A DNA stretch of 64,000 nucleotides from Chryseolinea sp. H1M3-3 (GCF_029360725.1 NZ_JARKMY010000010.1:186001-250000); one strand, 5' to 3'; shown: positions 19,358 through 29,170, numbered from the stretch's first letter. Made by a program: numbers and translations. The notes: generated from the letters alone by a model not told the origin.

Positions 19358-21247
19358 CTATTTTGATTTAAGAATGATTTGATTCTCGTAGGCAGTAGCC
19401 AATTGCTTTACAGCTTTATTCCATCTTGGAAATGCGTTTTTATTGATAATGCCTTCCGGGATTTTTAATTCTTTCGTATAAATAATATTATTACCTGCCA
19501 GCTTGTACTGAATATTGAATGAAAATTCCGGCTCACTTACGGTAATCTGTTCAGGTAGATGCGCCACTGTAAATCCGGTAGGAATCTGTAATTCAACAGA
19601 AGTCTTTTTATAAATCCGCTCGCCGAAATCAATATCGCTTTGACGGGTATCTGCAATGATCCAGTCTTTAAAGTTTTTTGCCGGATCAATATCAATGTAA
19701 TACTCGTTATTGAAAGAACTTACCGCCCCGGTATAAAGCATATCGCACTCGAGATCCAGTGGACCTCCCCGCTCTTTTAAGTCGGGCATTTTCAGGTTCG
19801 AGGTCTTCACATTTTTATTTCCGTGAGAAATGAAATCTTCCATGAATTCATCTTTACGATCATTCTTGGTGTAGTTATATTCGTAAAGAAAATTTTTCTT
19901 CGCCTCCCCTTTCAGGTTGATAACGTACTTACCGCGCAAGTCTTCACCTTGTATGGATGCTTTGATTTTACGGGAATCGATGTCCCTGTTTTTCTCGGTC
20001 TCCGTGATTTTATCGGCAATAAATTTATCACCATCTTCTATCATCACGGGACGATCTAATATACGCTGTGCGTTCTGTCCGAAAGGAATGTATTTCTCAG
20101 TAGCATCCAGGTAAAACTTTTTTCCATTCAGCAATAGTGTACAAATCATGTGATTGTTAACGGCAAGGCTGGGGATTGATTGATCATACAGGATGCGTCG
20201 CGTACCAATCCAGGTAAGACGAGCGTCGTAGCCCGCTACCTTAAGCATCTCCTTCATCAGATTGGCCATTCCTTTACAATCGCCGTAACGTTTTTCAAAT
20301 ACCGCATGCGCCTCATCAGGTTTGAATGCAGCGATTCCATCCTCAAAGGCAATGTAACGCACGTTGTCCTGCACCCAATAATAAATTGCTTTTACCTTCT
20401 CTTCGTCGGTGGTTTTATCCTTGATCAGTTCTTTAACGGTAGGCGCAAATATTTGTGTGTTTGGTTTTAACTGACGGGTAAGGCTGCTGTACCATGCATA
20501 TAAGTCTTGAGGTGTTGCAAGTACATTGACTTTCTTGTCGGCAACCATCATTGATTTCACTAAAATCAACAGGTGGGGTTCACTGAATTGCATGCCACGA
20601 TCGTATGAATCCTTCTCCAGGCCACGAAGATCCTTTACAACATATTCAATGATTTTTTGGTTAGCTTCTGTTTTCTCAGATTTAGTTATGGAAAATCGAT
20701 CCAGGTTGAACTCCTTGATATCAAGTGTTACCTCGGCGGGAACAACAAAGGAAATTTTCTTTTCCTGTACGGGCAGATTCTCTGAGAAGTAAACAGATGT
20801 GAGATATTTCACATCATCGATTTTCTTGACGTTGGTCACATCCCAGACCTCACCTCGCTCCTTGAGCTTCAATGCGACGGTGCAAAATTTACTATCATCG
20901 TAGAAGAGACCATCCTGCGTGTAGCTGCCACATAACTTTGAATAGTCGGCAACCTTTTGTTTTAGATTACTTTCCGCAAAAAACTTTTCGACCCTCGAGT
21001 TCTGATCGTAATACTGCGTTCGGTAAATAGAAGAGTTGTATCTGAGAGATAGTAGTTTCTCGTTGGTGGACACAGTGATCTTCGCACCGACTTTAGCGTC
21101 TTTAACATACTCGTAGCGAATGTTGGATTGAAGAACCACGGCTTCTTTATCCTTGTATTGCTGTTGATATTTTTCAGCAAGTTTAGGATAATCCTGTGCC
21201 ACTGCAAGGGTGGACAATGTTAGTCCAAGGAAAATAAGAATTTTCAT
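19358..21247 (-). CDS. DUF3857 and transglutaminase-like domain protein
   Basis: About 629 residues from the ATG at 21245-21247, which starts the signal peptide MKILIFLGLTLSTLAVA-Q. An in-frame ATG at 21391 would give an unlikely 48-residue leader. The order is signal peptide, DUF3857 (about 50-210), transglutaminase-like core (about 270-400) and a C-terminal beta domain. The core has an intact Cys in RYGDCKGMANLM (Cys324), with His in NNHMICTLLL and Asp in FYLDATEKY, giving the papain-like triad. It could cleave or cross-link peptides or act on an envelope polymer in the periplasm. It is first in a two-gene unit with the degenerate homologue downstream. Confidence 0.88.
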   Translation of the reverse strand: MKILIFLGLTLSTLAVAQDYPKLAEKYQQQYKDKEAVVLQSNIRYEYVKDAKVGAKITVSTNEKLLSLRYNSSIYRTQYYDQNSRVEKFFAESNLKQKVADYSKLCGSYTQDGLFYDDSKFCTVALKLKERGEVWDVTNVKKIDDVKYLTSVYFSENLPVQEKKISFVVPAEVTLDIKEFNLDRFSITKSEKTEANQKIIEYVVKDLRGLEKDSYDRGMQFSEPHLLILVKSMMVADKKVNVLATPQDLYAWYSSLTRQLKPNTQIFAPTVKELIKDKTTDEEKVKAIYYWVQDNVRYIAFEDGIAAFKPDEAHAVFEKRYGDCKGMANLMKEMLKVAGYDARLTWIGTRRILYDQSIPSLAVNNHMICTLLLNGKKFYLDATEKYIPFGQNAQRILDRPVMIEDGDKFIADKITETEKNRDIDSRKIKASIQGEDLRGKYVINLKGEAKKNFLYEYNYTKNDRKDEFMEDFISHGNKNVKTSNLKMPDLKERGGPLDLECDMLYTGAVSSFNNEYYIDIDPAKNFKDWIIADTRQSDIDFGERIYKKTSVELQIPTGFTVAHLPEQITVSEPEFSFNIQYKLAGNNIIYTKELKIPEGIINKNAFPRWNKAVKQLATAYENQIILKSK

Positions 21248-21581
21248 AAAAAATAATGATGTTAATCCAACGATAAAGCCATCAAAATCAAAAAATGCGT
21301 TCTGTATATACAAATAAGTTAGTAGGAGGAACCGAAAATCGGCGGTACATGTATGATTTTGGCCCAAATAGTAATGGCGTTGGAACCGCAACGATCAGCG
21401 GATTACACACGTTGGGTGTTCCGTGATGTCTAAAGGGCGTTCAGGGCCTCACGACGAAGGATCGTGCTTCGGAATGCAACATGATGGAGCTCCTTCACAC
21501 TTCAAAGTTGCTTCCGAGCAGCATTGTTAGGAAGCTGAATATTTTCTGTAGTTCACAATGGTGTTTCCGTTCTCGCAATTC
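21248..21581. other. Intergenic region between permease and DUF3857 genes
   Basis: Minus-strand genes lie on both sides. Short frames such as one reading MLHSEARSFVVRP are open but not gene-like. No terminator or repeat was confidently identified. Confidence 0.35.
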
Positions 21582-23948
21582 TTACTCGTTTCGCAAAGAT
21601 GTGGCCGGATTAGCATGCGCTGCACGCAGCGCCTGTGTACTCACAATAATCAGTGCAAACGCCAAGGCGATGAAGCCCGTTACAGGAAATACCCACCACG
21701 CAATATCCGTACGAATGGTGTAACGCTCGAGGTATTTTGTTAACAACCACCAGGCTGCCGGCGAAGCGATGACAAACGAAATAATTACCAGCAATGAAAA
21801 GTCTTTGGAGATCAATTGCACGAGGCTTGGAACAGAAGCACCTAGTACCTTTCTGATGCCAATCTCCTTGGTCCGCTGTTCGGCCGTGAAAGCTGCTAAG
21901 CCAAACAAGCCAAGTCCGGTGATGATTATTGTGAGCGTAGCAAACAAACTAGCCAATTGGCTGGTCAGGTTAATCGTCGTGAATTTTTTCTGAAACTCTA
22001 CATCGGCAAAACGATATTCAAACGGGTAAGCTGGAGCATGTTTTTCAAAAATACCTTTTACTGTTGCGACAGATGCTTGCAGATCTTTGGTTTTCTTTAG
22101 CCGTACCGTTACAACATCGATCCACTCTGGATCAAGAACAATAAACATTGGTTTAACCGGATCATAAGGTGAACCCATCAGCACGTTTTCGGTAATACCG
22201 ATCAATTTGCGCTTGCCTCCCCACAGATCCAGCTCTGTGCCGATAGGATCTTTAAGGTTCATCAGTTCGAGTGCCGCTTTGTTAATAATGATAGCCGATG
22301 TATCACTCTTGAAATCTTCAGAGAAATCGCGGCCTTCCAGTAACTTAATCCCCATTGTCTTGATGTAGTCGTATTCTGTGGCAATGGTTGTAAAAATGAC
22401 GCGAAGATCTTCGGGTTTGCCAGGCCATCCTAGAAAATTATTGGAATTGATATCGGTAATCTGGCTATTCGATTTCGTCACAGCCTCGACTACACCAGAC
22501 GCTAGCAAATCTAATTTAATGGGCCTGTAATTCTTTGACACTTCATTCGTGTAATTGACTGCCATGAGATTTTCCTGGTCATATCCAATTTCACGGTTTT
22601 TCACCAGTTGGATTTGCTGATAGATAACAATCGTTCCGATGATGAGAAGAATTGAAAATCCAAACTGAAGTGTAACCAATACCTTTCTTGGCGTGCTGGC
22701 ACCTTTTCCAATGGTTGGTTTTCCCTTCAATACTTTAACTGGCTGAAATGATGATAAATAAAAGGCCGGATAACTTCCCGAGACAAAACCCGTGATAAAT
22801 ATCAATCCAAAAGCAAAAAGCCAAAATTCGCCTGACGTATAATCGATGAAAAGCTTTTTATCGACAAGCTGATTATAGTAAGGTAATACCAATTGTGCTA
22901 CCAATACTGCCACCACAAATGCGAGGAAGGCAATGAATGTTGACTCGCCAATAAATTGCAGGATCAACTCTATTCTTCGGGAACCAACACTCTTTCGAAC
23001 GCCCACTTCACGTGCCCTCCGTTCCGACCGTGCAGTCGCGAGGTTCATAAAGTTAATACAGGCTATTACAATGATGAAAATGGCAATGATCGTAAATAGC
23101 TGAACATAGTCATTCATGCCACCAGTCTCCACGCCATTATCGAAAGATCCATGCAAACGCCAACGTGAGAGTGGATAAAGAAAAAATTCAGGTTTTGTCT
23201 CTGTTTCTCCGTGCTCCTGGAGGAGCATACGGATATTCTTTTCCACCGCCAATTCGTTCTTGGGATCATCTAGCTCCACAAAGACTTGAAAAGAGTAGTT
23301 ACCCCAGTTCGTCGTATTTTTCCTGACCCATTCGCTAACCTGTTCACGAAATTTCCAAGTCATGAGAAAATCAAATTCAAACGATGAGTTGGTGGGGATA
23401 TTCTTTAAGACACCTGTTACTTGTAAATCATTTTCGTTATCGATGCGGATTACTTTGTTGATCGGATCTTCATTACCAAACAACGCCTGGGCTGTTGCTT
23501 CGGTGATAATCACTGATTTTGGATCATCCATTACCTGGGTAGCATTGCCTTTGAGCAATGTGAACTCAAACATTTCCAAGAACTCTTCACTGGCGAAATA
23601 TCCTTTTTTCATCAGTCGGTTATCGCCAACCGTCAATAAATGTGTGCCACCCCAATCGGTCACTGCAGCACGTTTGATGCTTGCATCAGCTGTTTTCATG
23701 GCTTCATAGGTGGGGAGCGGCACGGAAGTCCACGAGCTGATCTTTCCGTCGAACTTGGCGTTCACCCATACCTGGTAAAGGCGATCATACTTCGGGTGAA
23801 ATTTGTTAAAGGAGGTTTCGTCAAACACCCACAACAGTATCAAAATACTACAGGTGATACCGATCGCTAGACCCGTGATATTGATAAAAGAATAAAATCC
23901 ATTCTTGCGCAGGTTCCGGATGGTAACCAGAAAGTAATTTTTGAACAT
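21582..23948 (-). CDS. FtsX-like ABC transporter permease (MacB_PCD type)
   Basis: The 788-residue membrane protein begins KNYFLVTIRNLRKNGFYSFINITGLAIGI, shown here as two pieces of the usual start (YFLVTIRNLRKNGFYSF and INITGLAIGI). It has a first helix, a large MacB-type periplasmic domain (about 50-270), a three-helix FtsX core (about 280-420), a second periplasmic domain (about 440-660), and a second FtsX core ending ALRAAHANPATSLRNE. It carries the conserved segment ARSERRAREVGVRKSVGSRR and its duplicate TAEQRTKEIGIRKVLGAS. The family usually partners an ATPase; none is linked here. It may transmit force across the membrane to export lipoproteins, peptides or antibiotics. A paralogue lies at 38978-41674. 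Confidence 0.87.
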   Translation of the reverse strand: MFKNYFLVTIRNLRKNGFYSFINITGLAIGITCSILILLWVFDETSFNKFHPKYDRLYQVWVNAKFDGKISSWTSVPLPTYEAMKTADASIKRAAVTDWGGTHLLTVGDNRLMKKGYFASEEFLEMFEFTLLKGNATQVMDDPKSVIITEATAQALFGNEDPINKVIRIDNENDLQVTGVLKNIPTNSSFEFDFLMTWKFREQVSEWVRKNTTNWGNYSFQVFVELDDPKNELAVEKNIRMLLQEHGETETKPEFFLYPLSRWRLHGSFDNGVETGGMNDYVQLFTIIAIFIIVIACINFMNLATARSERRAREVGVRKSVGSRRIELILQFIGESTFIAFLAFVVAVLVAQLVLPYYNQLVDKKLFIDYTSGEFWLFAFGLIFITGFVSGSYPAFYLSSFQPVKVLKGKPTIGKGASTPRKVLVTLQFGFSILLIIGTIVIYQQIQLVKNREIGYDQENLMAVNYTNEVSKNYRPIKLDLLASGVVEAVTKSNSQITDINSNNFLGWPGKPEDLRVIFTTIATEYDYIKTMGIKLLEGRDFSEDFKSDTSAIIINKAALELMNLKDPIGTELDLWGGKRKLIGITENVLMGSPYDPVKPMFIVLDPEWIDVVTVRLKKTKDLQASVATVKGIFEKHAPAYPFEYRFADVEFQKKFTTINLTSQLASLFATLTIIITGLGLFGLAAFTAEQRTKEIGIRKVLGASVPSLVQLISKDFSLLVIISFVIASPAAWWLLTKYLERYTIRTDIAWWVFPVTGFIALAFALIIVSTQALRAAHANPATSLRNE

Positions 23949-24124
23949 GAGCTGAGCGTTATTATTAGCTTATACTCATGCCAGGGAAAAAGGTAACAGT
24001 TGGACGCTATTTTTTTCCATAGCAGGTTGAACGGCCGTACTAAACGCTGAGAACATCCCAGCGATCCGGCGCCAAGCCAAGCTTGAAGATGATGATCTGG
24101 CTTAATTAAGTCTCTCAGCAGGCT

Positions 24125-25195
24125 TTATGCGTTGCCTAGCCTTCGCAAATGAACGATGTGGGATACCACTGCTTTGAACATCGAATTGTATTCATTATAA
24201 ACGATATTCGATTCACGGCATGCCTGTTTTACCAGCTTACTTATTGCCGGATAATGAATGTGACTGACCCGTGGAAACAGATGATGCTCAATCTGAAAAT
24301 TCAAACCTCCTAGCAACCAATGCAATGTCTTGCTTGACGTGGCAAAATTCGCCGTGGAGTTGAGTTGATGTATCGCCCATTCCTGCTTGTCATTTTTGTC
24401 CGGACCCTCGACCACATGAAAGTGCGTTCCTTCGATAACATGAGCCAATTGAAATACGACGCTGATAGCCAGTCCACATGTAAAAGTGATAATCAAAAAT
24501 CCGATGAGCCATGGCAGCCATCCTACCATAATAATGGGCACGACCATGTAAACAACGATGAACATGATTTTCGAAAACCAGAAGATGAAATGTTCCCTGG
24601 TAGCTAATTTCTTCCTTTCATTCATGGCAGAAACTTTCCCGGTGAAATATTTTTCAAAATCTTCATAGAAGATCCACGCCAGGTACGAGATGCTGTATAG
24701 TACAACCCAATAAATATGCTGGAAGCGATGATAGGAATGCCGTGGCTGACCTTCGTGCAATCGCATAAACGGTTTCACATCGATATCAGAGTCCATTCCT
24801 TCAATATTGGTATAGGTATGATGGTTGATATTATGTTTAATCTTCCAATAATAAGTGTTGCCACCCAACACATTCAGGAAATAAGCCGATGCCTGATTAA
24901 TCCATGCGTATTTGGAGAAACTTTGGTGACCGCCTTCATGCATCACATTAAAGCCAATGACGGCGAGATTTAACCCTAAAATAACGGAAAGAAAAATCGC
25001 AACAGGCGCAATTGGTGTAAAGAACACCAACACAACATAAAGCGCTGCTGCTGAAAAAATCTGTAAAGCACCTTTGTAATACAATTTTTTGTTTCCTGCC
25101 GGATGTAATTTTCTTTCGGCAAAGTAGTGATCTACTTTTCCTTTAAGGTTTTTAAAAAAAGAACTTTGGCTGTTGTCGAATGTATATTTAATCAT
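24125..25195 (-). CDS. Membrane fatty acid desaturase
   Basis: The 356-residue integral membrane protein contains the three histidine clusters of acyl desaturases: HEGGH (86-90), HNINHH (121-126) and QIEHH (301-305). The last, Q-x-x-H-H, is typical of front-end or linoleoyl-CoA-type desaturases. There is no N-terminal cytochrome b5 domain. It introduces double bonds into membrane acyl chains using a di-iron site, O2 and an electron donor. Hydrophobic segments lie at about 45-80, 165-180 and 205-250. It is monocistronic and divergent from the cold-shock operon at 25617. Desaturases of this type are often cold-induced, which fits the neighbourhood, but no regulatory site was found here. Confidence 0.9.
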   Translation of the reverse strand: MIKYTFDNSQSSFFKNLKGKVDHYFAERKLHPAGNKKLYYKGALQIFSAAALYVVLVFFTPIAPVAIFLSVILGLNLAVIGFNVMHEGGHQSFSKYAWINQASAYFLNVLGGNTYYWKIKHNINHHTYTNIEGMDSDIDVKPFMRLHEGQPRHSYHRFQHIYWVVLYSISYLAWIFYEDFEKYFTGKVSAMNERKKLATREHFIFWFSKIMFIVVYMVVPIIMVGWLPWLIGFLIITFTCGLAISVVFQLAHVIEGTHFHVVEGPDKNDKQEWAIHQLNSTANFATSSKTLHWLLGGLNFQIEHHLFPRVSHIHYPAISKLVKQACRESNIVYNEYNSMFKAVVSHIVHLRRLGNA

Positions 25196-25316
25196 TATTA
25201 AGGGTTACTGTAAAGGTAACGTTATACAGCACATATTTTGTTCATTGCGAAGGCGAATATCTTGCTTTGCAGCCCCCATCACACCATCGCCCGCATTTAA
25301 GCTGACCCGGATGACA

Positions 25317-25346
25317 TTGAGAAACCAATAATAAAGTGTATCTTTG
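25317..25346 (+). promoter_or_regulatory. Predicted Bacteroidota-type promoter for the cold-shock operon
   Basis: TTG at 25317-25319 (-33) and TATCTTTG at 25339-25346 (-7, exact TAnnTTTG) are separated by 19 bases, the spacing typical of housekeeping promoters in this phylum. The first gene downstream starts at 25617, so a transcript from here would have a leader of about 265 bases. Confidence 0.55.
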
Positions 25347-25616
25347 TAGACTTTATTGAACAATCCAATTCATTCGCGATTATCTCCCTTTTTAGGCCTC
25401 CATCCTGAGATAATCATGGTTTTCGAAAGCTTGATAAAGCACTTGACCACTTTGATTTATACCACTATTAAGAGTATGAAAATATTGATGAGAGACTATT
25501 CACTATCCAACGTGCTTTAGAAATCCAGTCTGCATCAACATGAAAAGCTACTTTATATATCAAACTTTGGAAGGCGTATCGTTGGCGACTTTCTCTAAAT
25601 TTTAAATTCACAATCT
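25347..25616 (+). promoter_or_regulatory. Long 5' leader with hairpin upstream of the cold-shock operon
   Basis: No gene is seen in these 270 bases. A perfect 9-base inverted repeat (GATTATCTC at 25378-25386, GAGATAATC at 25407-25415) encloses a 20-base loop near the predicted transcript start. Long structured leaders are typical of cspA-type mRNAs, where they act as thermosensors. That role is inferred here from position and structure. Confidence 0.4.
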
Positions 25617-25973
25617 ATGGACAAAATGAATGGCACGAGTGTAAAAACTTATATTCCTATATGGAGCAAATACCGCCCTGTCATCCTTAAACTGATGCTT
25701 GATTCCGCCGAAGAACCTCAGCATTATCAACTTTCAGGTCATGAATTTAAAGCTATGAATGCAAGACAAAAAGGCGGCTATCATTTTGTATTGCAAGTCA
25801 TGAAAGGAAAAGCCATGAACAACATCAGAGAGTCACAAGCCGCGAAGGAATTACTGGAGATATTGCAACTGTCCCGAAAGGCGACTGAACTCACTGAAGT
25901 TTCACCATACGAGATCACACTCGACAAACAATTTGTTTTACATATTAGCAAAATGAGTCAACCCGCACTCTAA
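25617..25973 (+). CDS. Small conserved-looking protein upstream of cold-shock gene
   Basis: This 118-residue protein was not recognised. It has no signal peptide or membrane segment and is mixed helical and charged (for example NIRESQAAKELLEILQLSRKATEL). The start ATG at 25617 follows a long untranslated leader. Only 19 bases separate its stop from the cold-shock gene, so the two are almost certainly co-transcribed. It may be an RNA- or ribosome-associated accessory factor of the cold response, but this is inference from context alone. Confidence 0.7.
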   Translation: MDKMNGTSVKTYIPIWSKYRPVILKLMLDSAEEPQHYQLSGHEFKAMNARQKGGYHFVLQVMKGKAMNNIRESQAAKELLEILQLSRKATELTEVSPYEITLDKQFVLHISKMSQPAL

Positions 25974-25992
25974 TTAATCAATTCAATACTGC

Positions 25993-26448
25993 ATGGCAAA
26001 ATCACAAAACCGGTCTATTAAAAACGAAAAGGAAAAGAAAAAGCTTCAAAAACGACAAGAGAAAGAGCATCGGAAGGAAGAGCGCAAAGCGAATGCTAGA
26101 GATGGCAATTCCCTGGATGATATGATGGCATATGTTGATGAATATGGTAACATCAGCACCACGCCTCCAGATCCTATGAAGAAGATCAATGTCAAAGCGA
26201 CTGATATTGTTATTGGCGTTCCGACACAAAGCGAAGAAAAAACCAATTCCGTTAGAAAAGGGCAGGTTACATTTTTCAATGCAGCGAAAGGTTACGGGTT
26301 CATTAAAGACAACATGACGGGCGATAGTATTTTTGTCCACGCAAATAGTCTAACGACATCTATTGACAAAGACGATCACGTCGAATTCGAAACACAGCGC
26401 GGTCCTCGCGGACTTTCAGCGATAAACGTTCAGAAAAAGAAAGCCTAA
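25993..26448 (+). CDS. Cold-shock domain protein with basic N-terminal extension
   Basis: The 151-residue protein has a C-terminal cold-shock domain (about residues 87-148) with RNP1-like KGYGFIKD and RNP2-like SIFVHANSL; aromatic residues Phe, Tyr and Phe are in place. In front is an extremely basic lysine/glutamate-rich region (residues 5-35, EKEKKKLQKRQEKEHRKEER) and a linker. Bacteroidota often carry such extended CspA-like proteins. It should bind single-stranded RNA or DNA and melt structures at low temperature. It is second in an operon with the 118-residue protein, and a strong terminator follows. Confidence 0.88.
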   Translation: MAKSQNRSIKNEKEKKKLQKRQEKEHRKEERKANARDGNSLDDMMAYVDEYGNISTTPPDPMKKINVKATDIVIGVPTQSEEKTNSVRKGQVTFFNAAKGYGFIKDNMTGDSIFVHANSLTTSIDKDDHVEFETQRGPRGLSAINVQKKKA

Positions 26449-26464
26449 AGTTATTAAAAGAAGA

Positions 26465-26506
26465 AGCGCAGCCCCTGAAGTATATACTTTGAGCGCTGCG
26501 CTTTTT
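26465..26506 (+). terminator. Rho-independent terminator after cold-shock operon
   Basis: AGCGCAGC (26465-26472) pairs with GCTGCGCT (26495-26502), with an extra AAGTATATACTT palindrome in the loop, followed by TTTTT. Confidence 0.8.
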
Positions 26507-26575
26507 GCTTTTTAGGTTAACTGATTTTTATTTTTTCTTCTGCTGCCATATCTTTCATTTCCTGAAAATAATGGC

Positions 26576-27568
26576 ATGAACCACTTCCCTACTAAAATAA
26601 TGCTTGCTTGCTGCTTAGTCGTTGTGGGCTACGCAGCCGCCTCTCAACAAATACGTAAACCTGTGTCTGTAATCTTCGACACCGACATGGGTCCGGATTA
26701 CGATGACGTCGGCGCGATAGCGATGCTGCATGCCTTTGCCGATAAAGGTGAAGCTAACATCCTGGCTACCATAGCAAGTACCAAATATGAGCATGTCGGT
26801 CCCGTGCTTAGTGTTTTGAATACATATTTCAAAAGATCCATGCTGCCCATCGGTGTTCCTCATGGGGAAGCTTCCGTACTTCGCGACACACAACATTGGA
26901 GTGATTCCCTGGTAGCAAACTATCCGCATCTTTACAGGCGAAACGAAGACCTGATGGATGCTGTCGAACTCTATCGAAAGATACTCTCAGCGCAACCCGA
27001 CAACAGCGTCACCATTATCACGGTAGGTTTCCTTACCAACATTTCGAATTTATTACAATCCAAACCAGATGATTATTCACCCTTGTCGGGTGCAGACCTT
27101 GTGCACAAAAAAGTTCAGAAGATGGTGAGCATGGCAGGGAGATTTCCAAAGGGAAAAGAATTCAATGTGCAAATAGATGCGCCCGCCTCGCGATATGTCT
27201 TCACCAATTTTAAGAAACCGATAATTCTGAGTGGCTTCGAAATTGGAGCCAAAATCAAAACCGGGATACCATTGATCAACAATGCGAATATTACGAATAG
27301 TCCAATAAAAGATGTGTTCCGGATTTCCATTCCATTGGCAAAAGAAGATCAGCAGGGCCGCATGAGCTGGGATGAAACAGCTGTGTTGGTCGCGGTGCGT
27401 GGTGTCGAACCTTACTACAAATTACTCTGCGGCGCCATGGTTGTGGCACCCGATGGCAGTAATACCTGGAATCCCAATGGAAGAGGACACTGCCGGTTAG
27501 TAGAGGTTCAACAACCCCTGGTAGTACAAAAATTGATTGACGATCTGATCATGCATCAACCCAAATAA
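26576..27568 (+). CDS. Exported nucleoside hydrolase-like protein
   Basis: The 330-residue protein has a signal peptide (MNHFPTKIMLACCLVVVGYAAA-S), so it is periplasmic. It then has the metal-binding start of nucleoside hydrolases, FDTDMGPDYDDVGAIAML (Asp residues of the DxD..DD cluster). Further on are VTIITVGFLTNISNLL and the late RMSWDETAVLVAV segment. The family cleaves the N-glycosidic bond of nucleosides to free base plus ribose using Ca2+. Together with the ribokinase and ADP-ribosylglycohydrolase 20 kb away, it hints at scavenging of external nucleosides. It is monocistronic. Substrate preference cannot be judged. Confidence 0.85.
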   Translation: MNHFPTKIMLACCLVVVGYAAASQQIRKPVSVIFDTDMGPDYDDVGAIAMLHAFADKGEANILATIASTKYEHVGPVLSVLNTYFKRSMLPIGVPHGEASVLRDTQHWSDSLVANYPHLYRRNEDLMDAVELYRKILSAQPDNSVTIITVGFLTNISNLLQSKPDDYSPLSGADLVHKKVQKMVSMAGRFPKGKEFNVQIDAPASRYVFTNFKKPIILSGFEIGAKIKTGIPLINNANITNSPIKDVFRISIPLAKEDQQGRMSWDETAVLVAVRGVEPYYKLLCGAMVVAPDGSNTWNPNGRGHCRLVEVQQPLVVQKLIDDLIMHQPK

Positions 27569-27814
27569 ACCTGAGTTCAAGCCTGGACCAGGTAAGTTTG
27601 TCCCGATTCACTTTTTGAAGAAAATTCACGCGTCAGTCCTCGAATAACAAACGTGATTGAGGATCCACAGCATTTATTAATGACTCACATGCTGTTGTTT
27701 TTCGTTATTAACGGGCACCGTCGCCGCGCACAACCTCGAACGTCCTGGTGCAGTATGAAACAATAATATGTGGCATATTTTTCGTTTATAGTTTAACGTT
27801 AAATATAGACGGCC

Positions 27815-29170
27815 ATGAAAAAATTATTGAATAGAGGATGGATGGTGATGTTGGTGGTAATGCTGAGTGCCTTTAGCATTTCGGATACCAAAGCGCAAAG
27901 CAGTGTGTCGCTACAGGTTTTTTATGATGAGCTTCAGCCGTATGGCACGTGGATGGACCATGGCCAACATGGTTATGTTTGGATGCCGCGTGTGGGGCCT
28001 GATTTCGTTCCGTATGCAACCAATGGTTATTGGATTCAAACCGAGTACGGAAATACCTGGGTCTCCGACTATAACTGGGGATGGGCACCGTTTCACTACG
28101 GCCGTTGGTTCTTCGATGACTTTTACGGATGGATGTGGGTACCCGATACAACATGGGGTCCTGCCTGGGTTGCCTGGAGAAGTGGCGGCGGCTATTATGG
28201 ATGGGCACCCCTTATGCCCGGGATCGGTGTACACTTATCGTTTCATTATTACGACCGCATTCCACATCACTATTGGAATTTTGTTCCTTATCAATATGTC
28301 ACATACCGCCACGTACAGAGACATTGTCTGCCACGGCCGCGCGTAGTAAACGTCATTCATCATACTACCATCATTACACACAATCATATTGACAACAGTA
28401 GAAATATTTATTTCACCGGACCGGACAGAAGAGAAATTGAGCGGCATCGCGGGGGAAGAGTTGAGATGCATTCAATAAGTGATCAGAAACGTCCCGGAAG
28501 AACTGAAGTGTCGGAGCGTACTGCTAACTTTTATAGACCAAACATAGACGGTACACGCGAGTCACGTTCAACATCAGTACCGTCTACCTACGTAAGGAAA
28601 GATCGCAGTGGAAATTTGGAACAGATTCATACACGGAACCAAAGGAGCTATGTGTCTCCCGAGAATAAAAATACTGACGCTGTTAATCCTTCACGGACGG
28701 AGCAAAGACAATCCAGCAATGGGTTTCGTTCTTTAGAAAGAGAAAGGTATAATCCCAGCCGCGAATCCGTTCCTACCCGCGACATGCAACGGAATGAATA
28801 CACGCGACAACGGAATCAGGTAACCGAAAATGAAATGCCTGCACGCAACTACCGGCAGGTGGAACGTCAGCCAGAGAATAATGCACGCGACCGTTACGAA
28901 GCACCGCCTATTGAACGTGCTCCGGCGCAACGGCAGCGACAACAGCGAAACTATGAGTCGCAGCAGCAACAATGGCAGCAACCAAGTCAAAGACAAAATA
29001 CCACCAGGCAACGCGAAAATGTAAATATCCAACGAGAACGCTTTCGCGAAAACACATCGCGCAGCCAGATGAATCAATCCCAGGGAACGCGGGAATATCG
29101 TAAAAGTGATTCCGGTAATTCAAACCGGCAGCCCAGCAAAAACACTAATGCAGGCAGGCTAAGGAATTAG
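27815..29170 (+). CDS. DUF6600-type exported protein with W/G/Y-rich repeats and Q/R-rich tail
   Basis: The 451-residue protein has a signal peptide (about residues 1-28, ending KAQ). The N-terminal third carries repeated aromatic W-x-P / W-G-W-A-P-F-x-Y-G-R-W motifs (YGTWMDHGQHGYVWMP, NWGWAPFHYGRW, YGWAPLMPG), the pattern of YXWGXW/DUF6600 proteins. The region from about 200 to the end is basic and rich in Arg, Gln and Asn (for example QRQRQQRNYESQQQQWQQ) and looks disordered. It probably binds the cell envelope or a polymer. No catalytic motif was seen. A terminator follows. Confidence 0.75.
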   Translation: MKKLLNRGWMVMLVVMLSAFSISDTKAQSSVSLQVFYDELQPYGTWMDHGQHGYVWMPRVGPDFVPYATNGYWIQTEYGNTWVSDYNWGWAPFHYGRWFFDDFYGWMWVPDTTWGPAWVAWRSGGGYYGWAPLMPGIGVHLSFHYYDRIPHHYWNFVPYQYVTYRHVQRHCLPRPRVVNVIHHTTIITHNHIDNSRNIYFTGPDRREIERHRGGRVEMHSISDQKRPGRTEVSERTANFYRPNIDGTRESRSTSVPSTYVRKDRSGNLEQIHTRNQRSYVSPENKNTDAVNPSRTEQRQSSNGFRSLERERYNPSRESVPTRDMQRNEYTRQRNQVTENEMPARNYRQVERQPENNARDRYEAPPIERAPAQRQRQQRNYESQQQQWQQPSQRQNTTRQRENVNIQRERFRENTSRSQMNQSQGTREYRKSDSGNSNRQPSKNTNAGRLRN

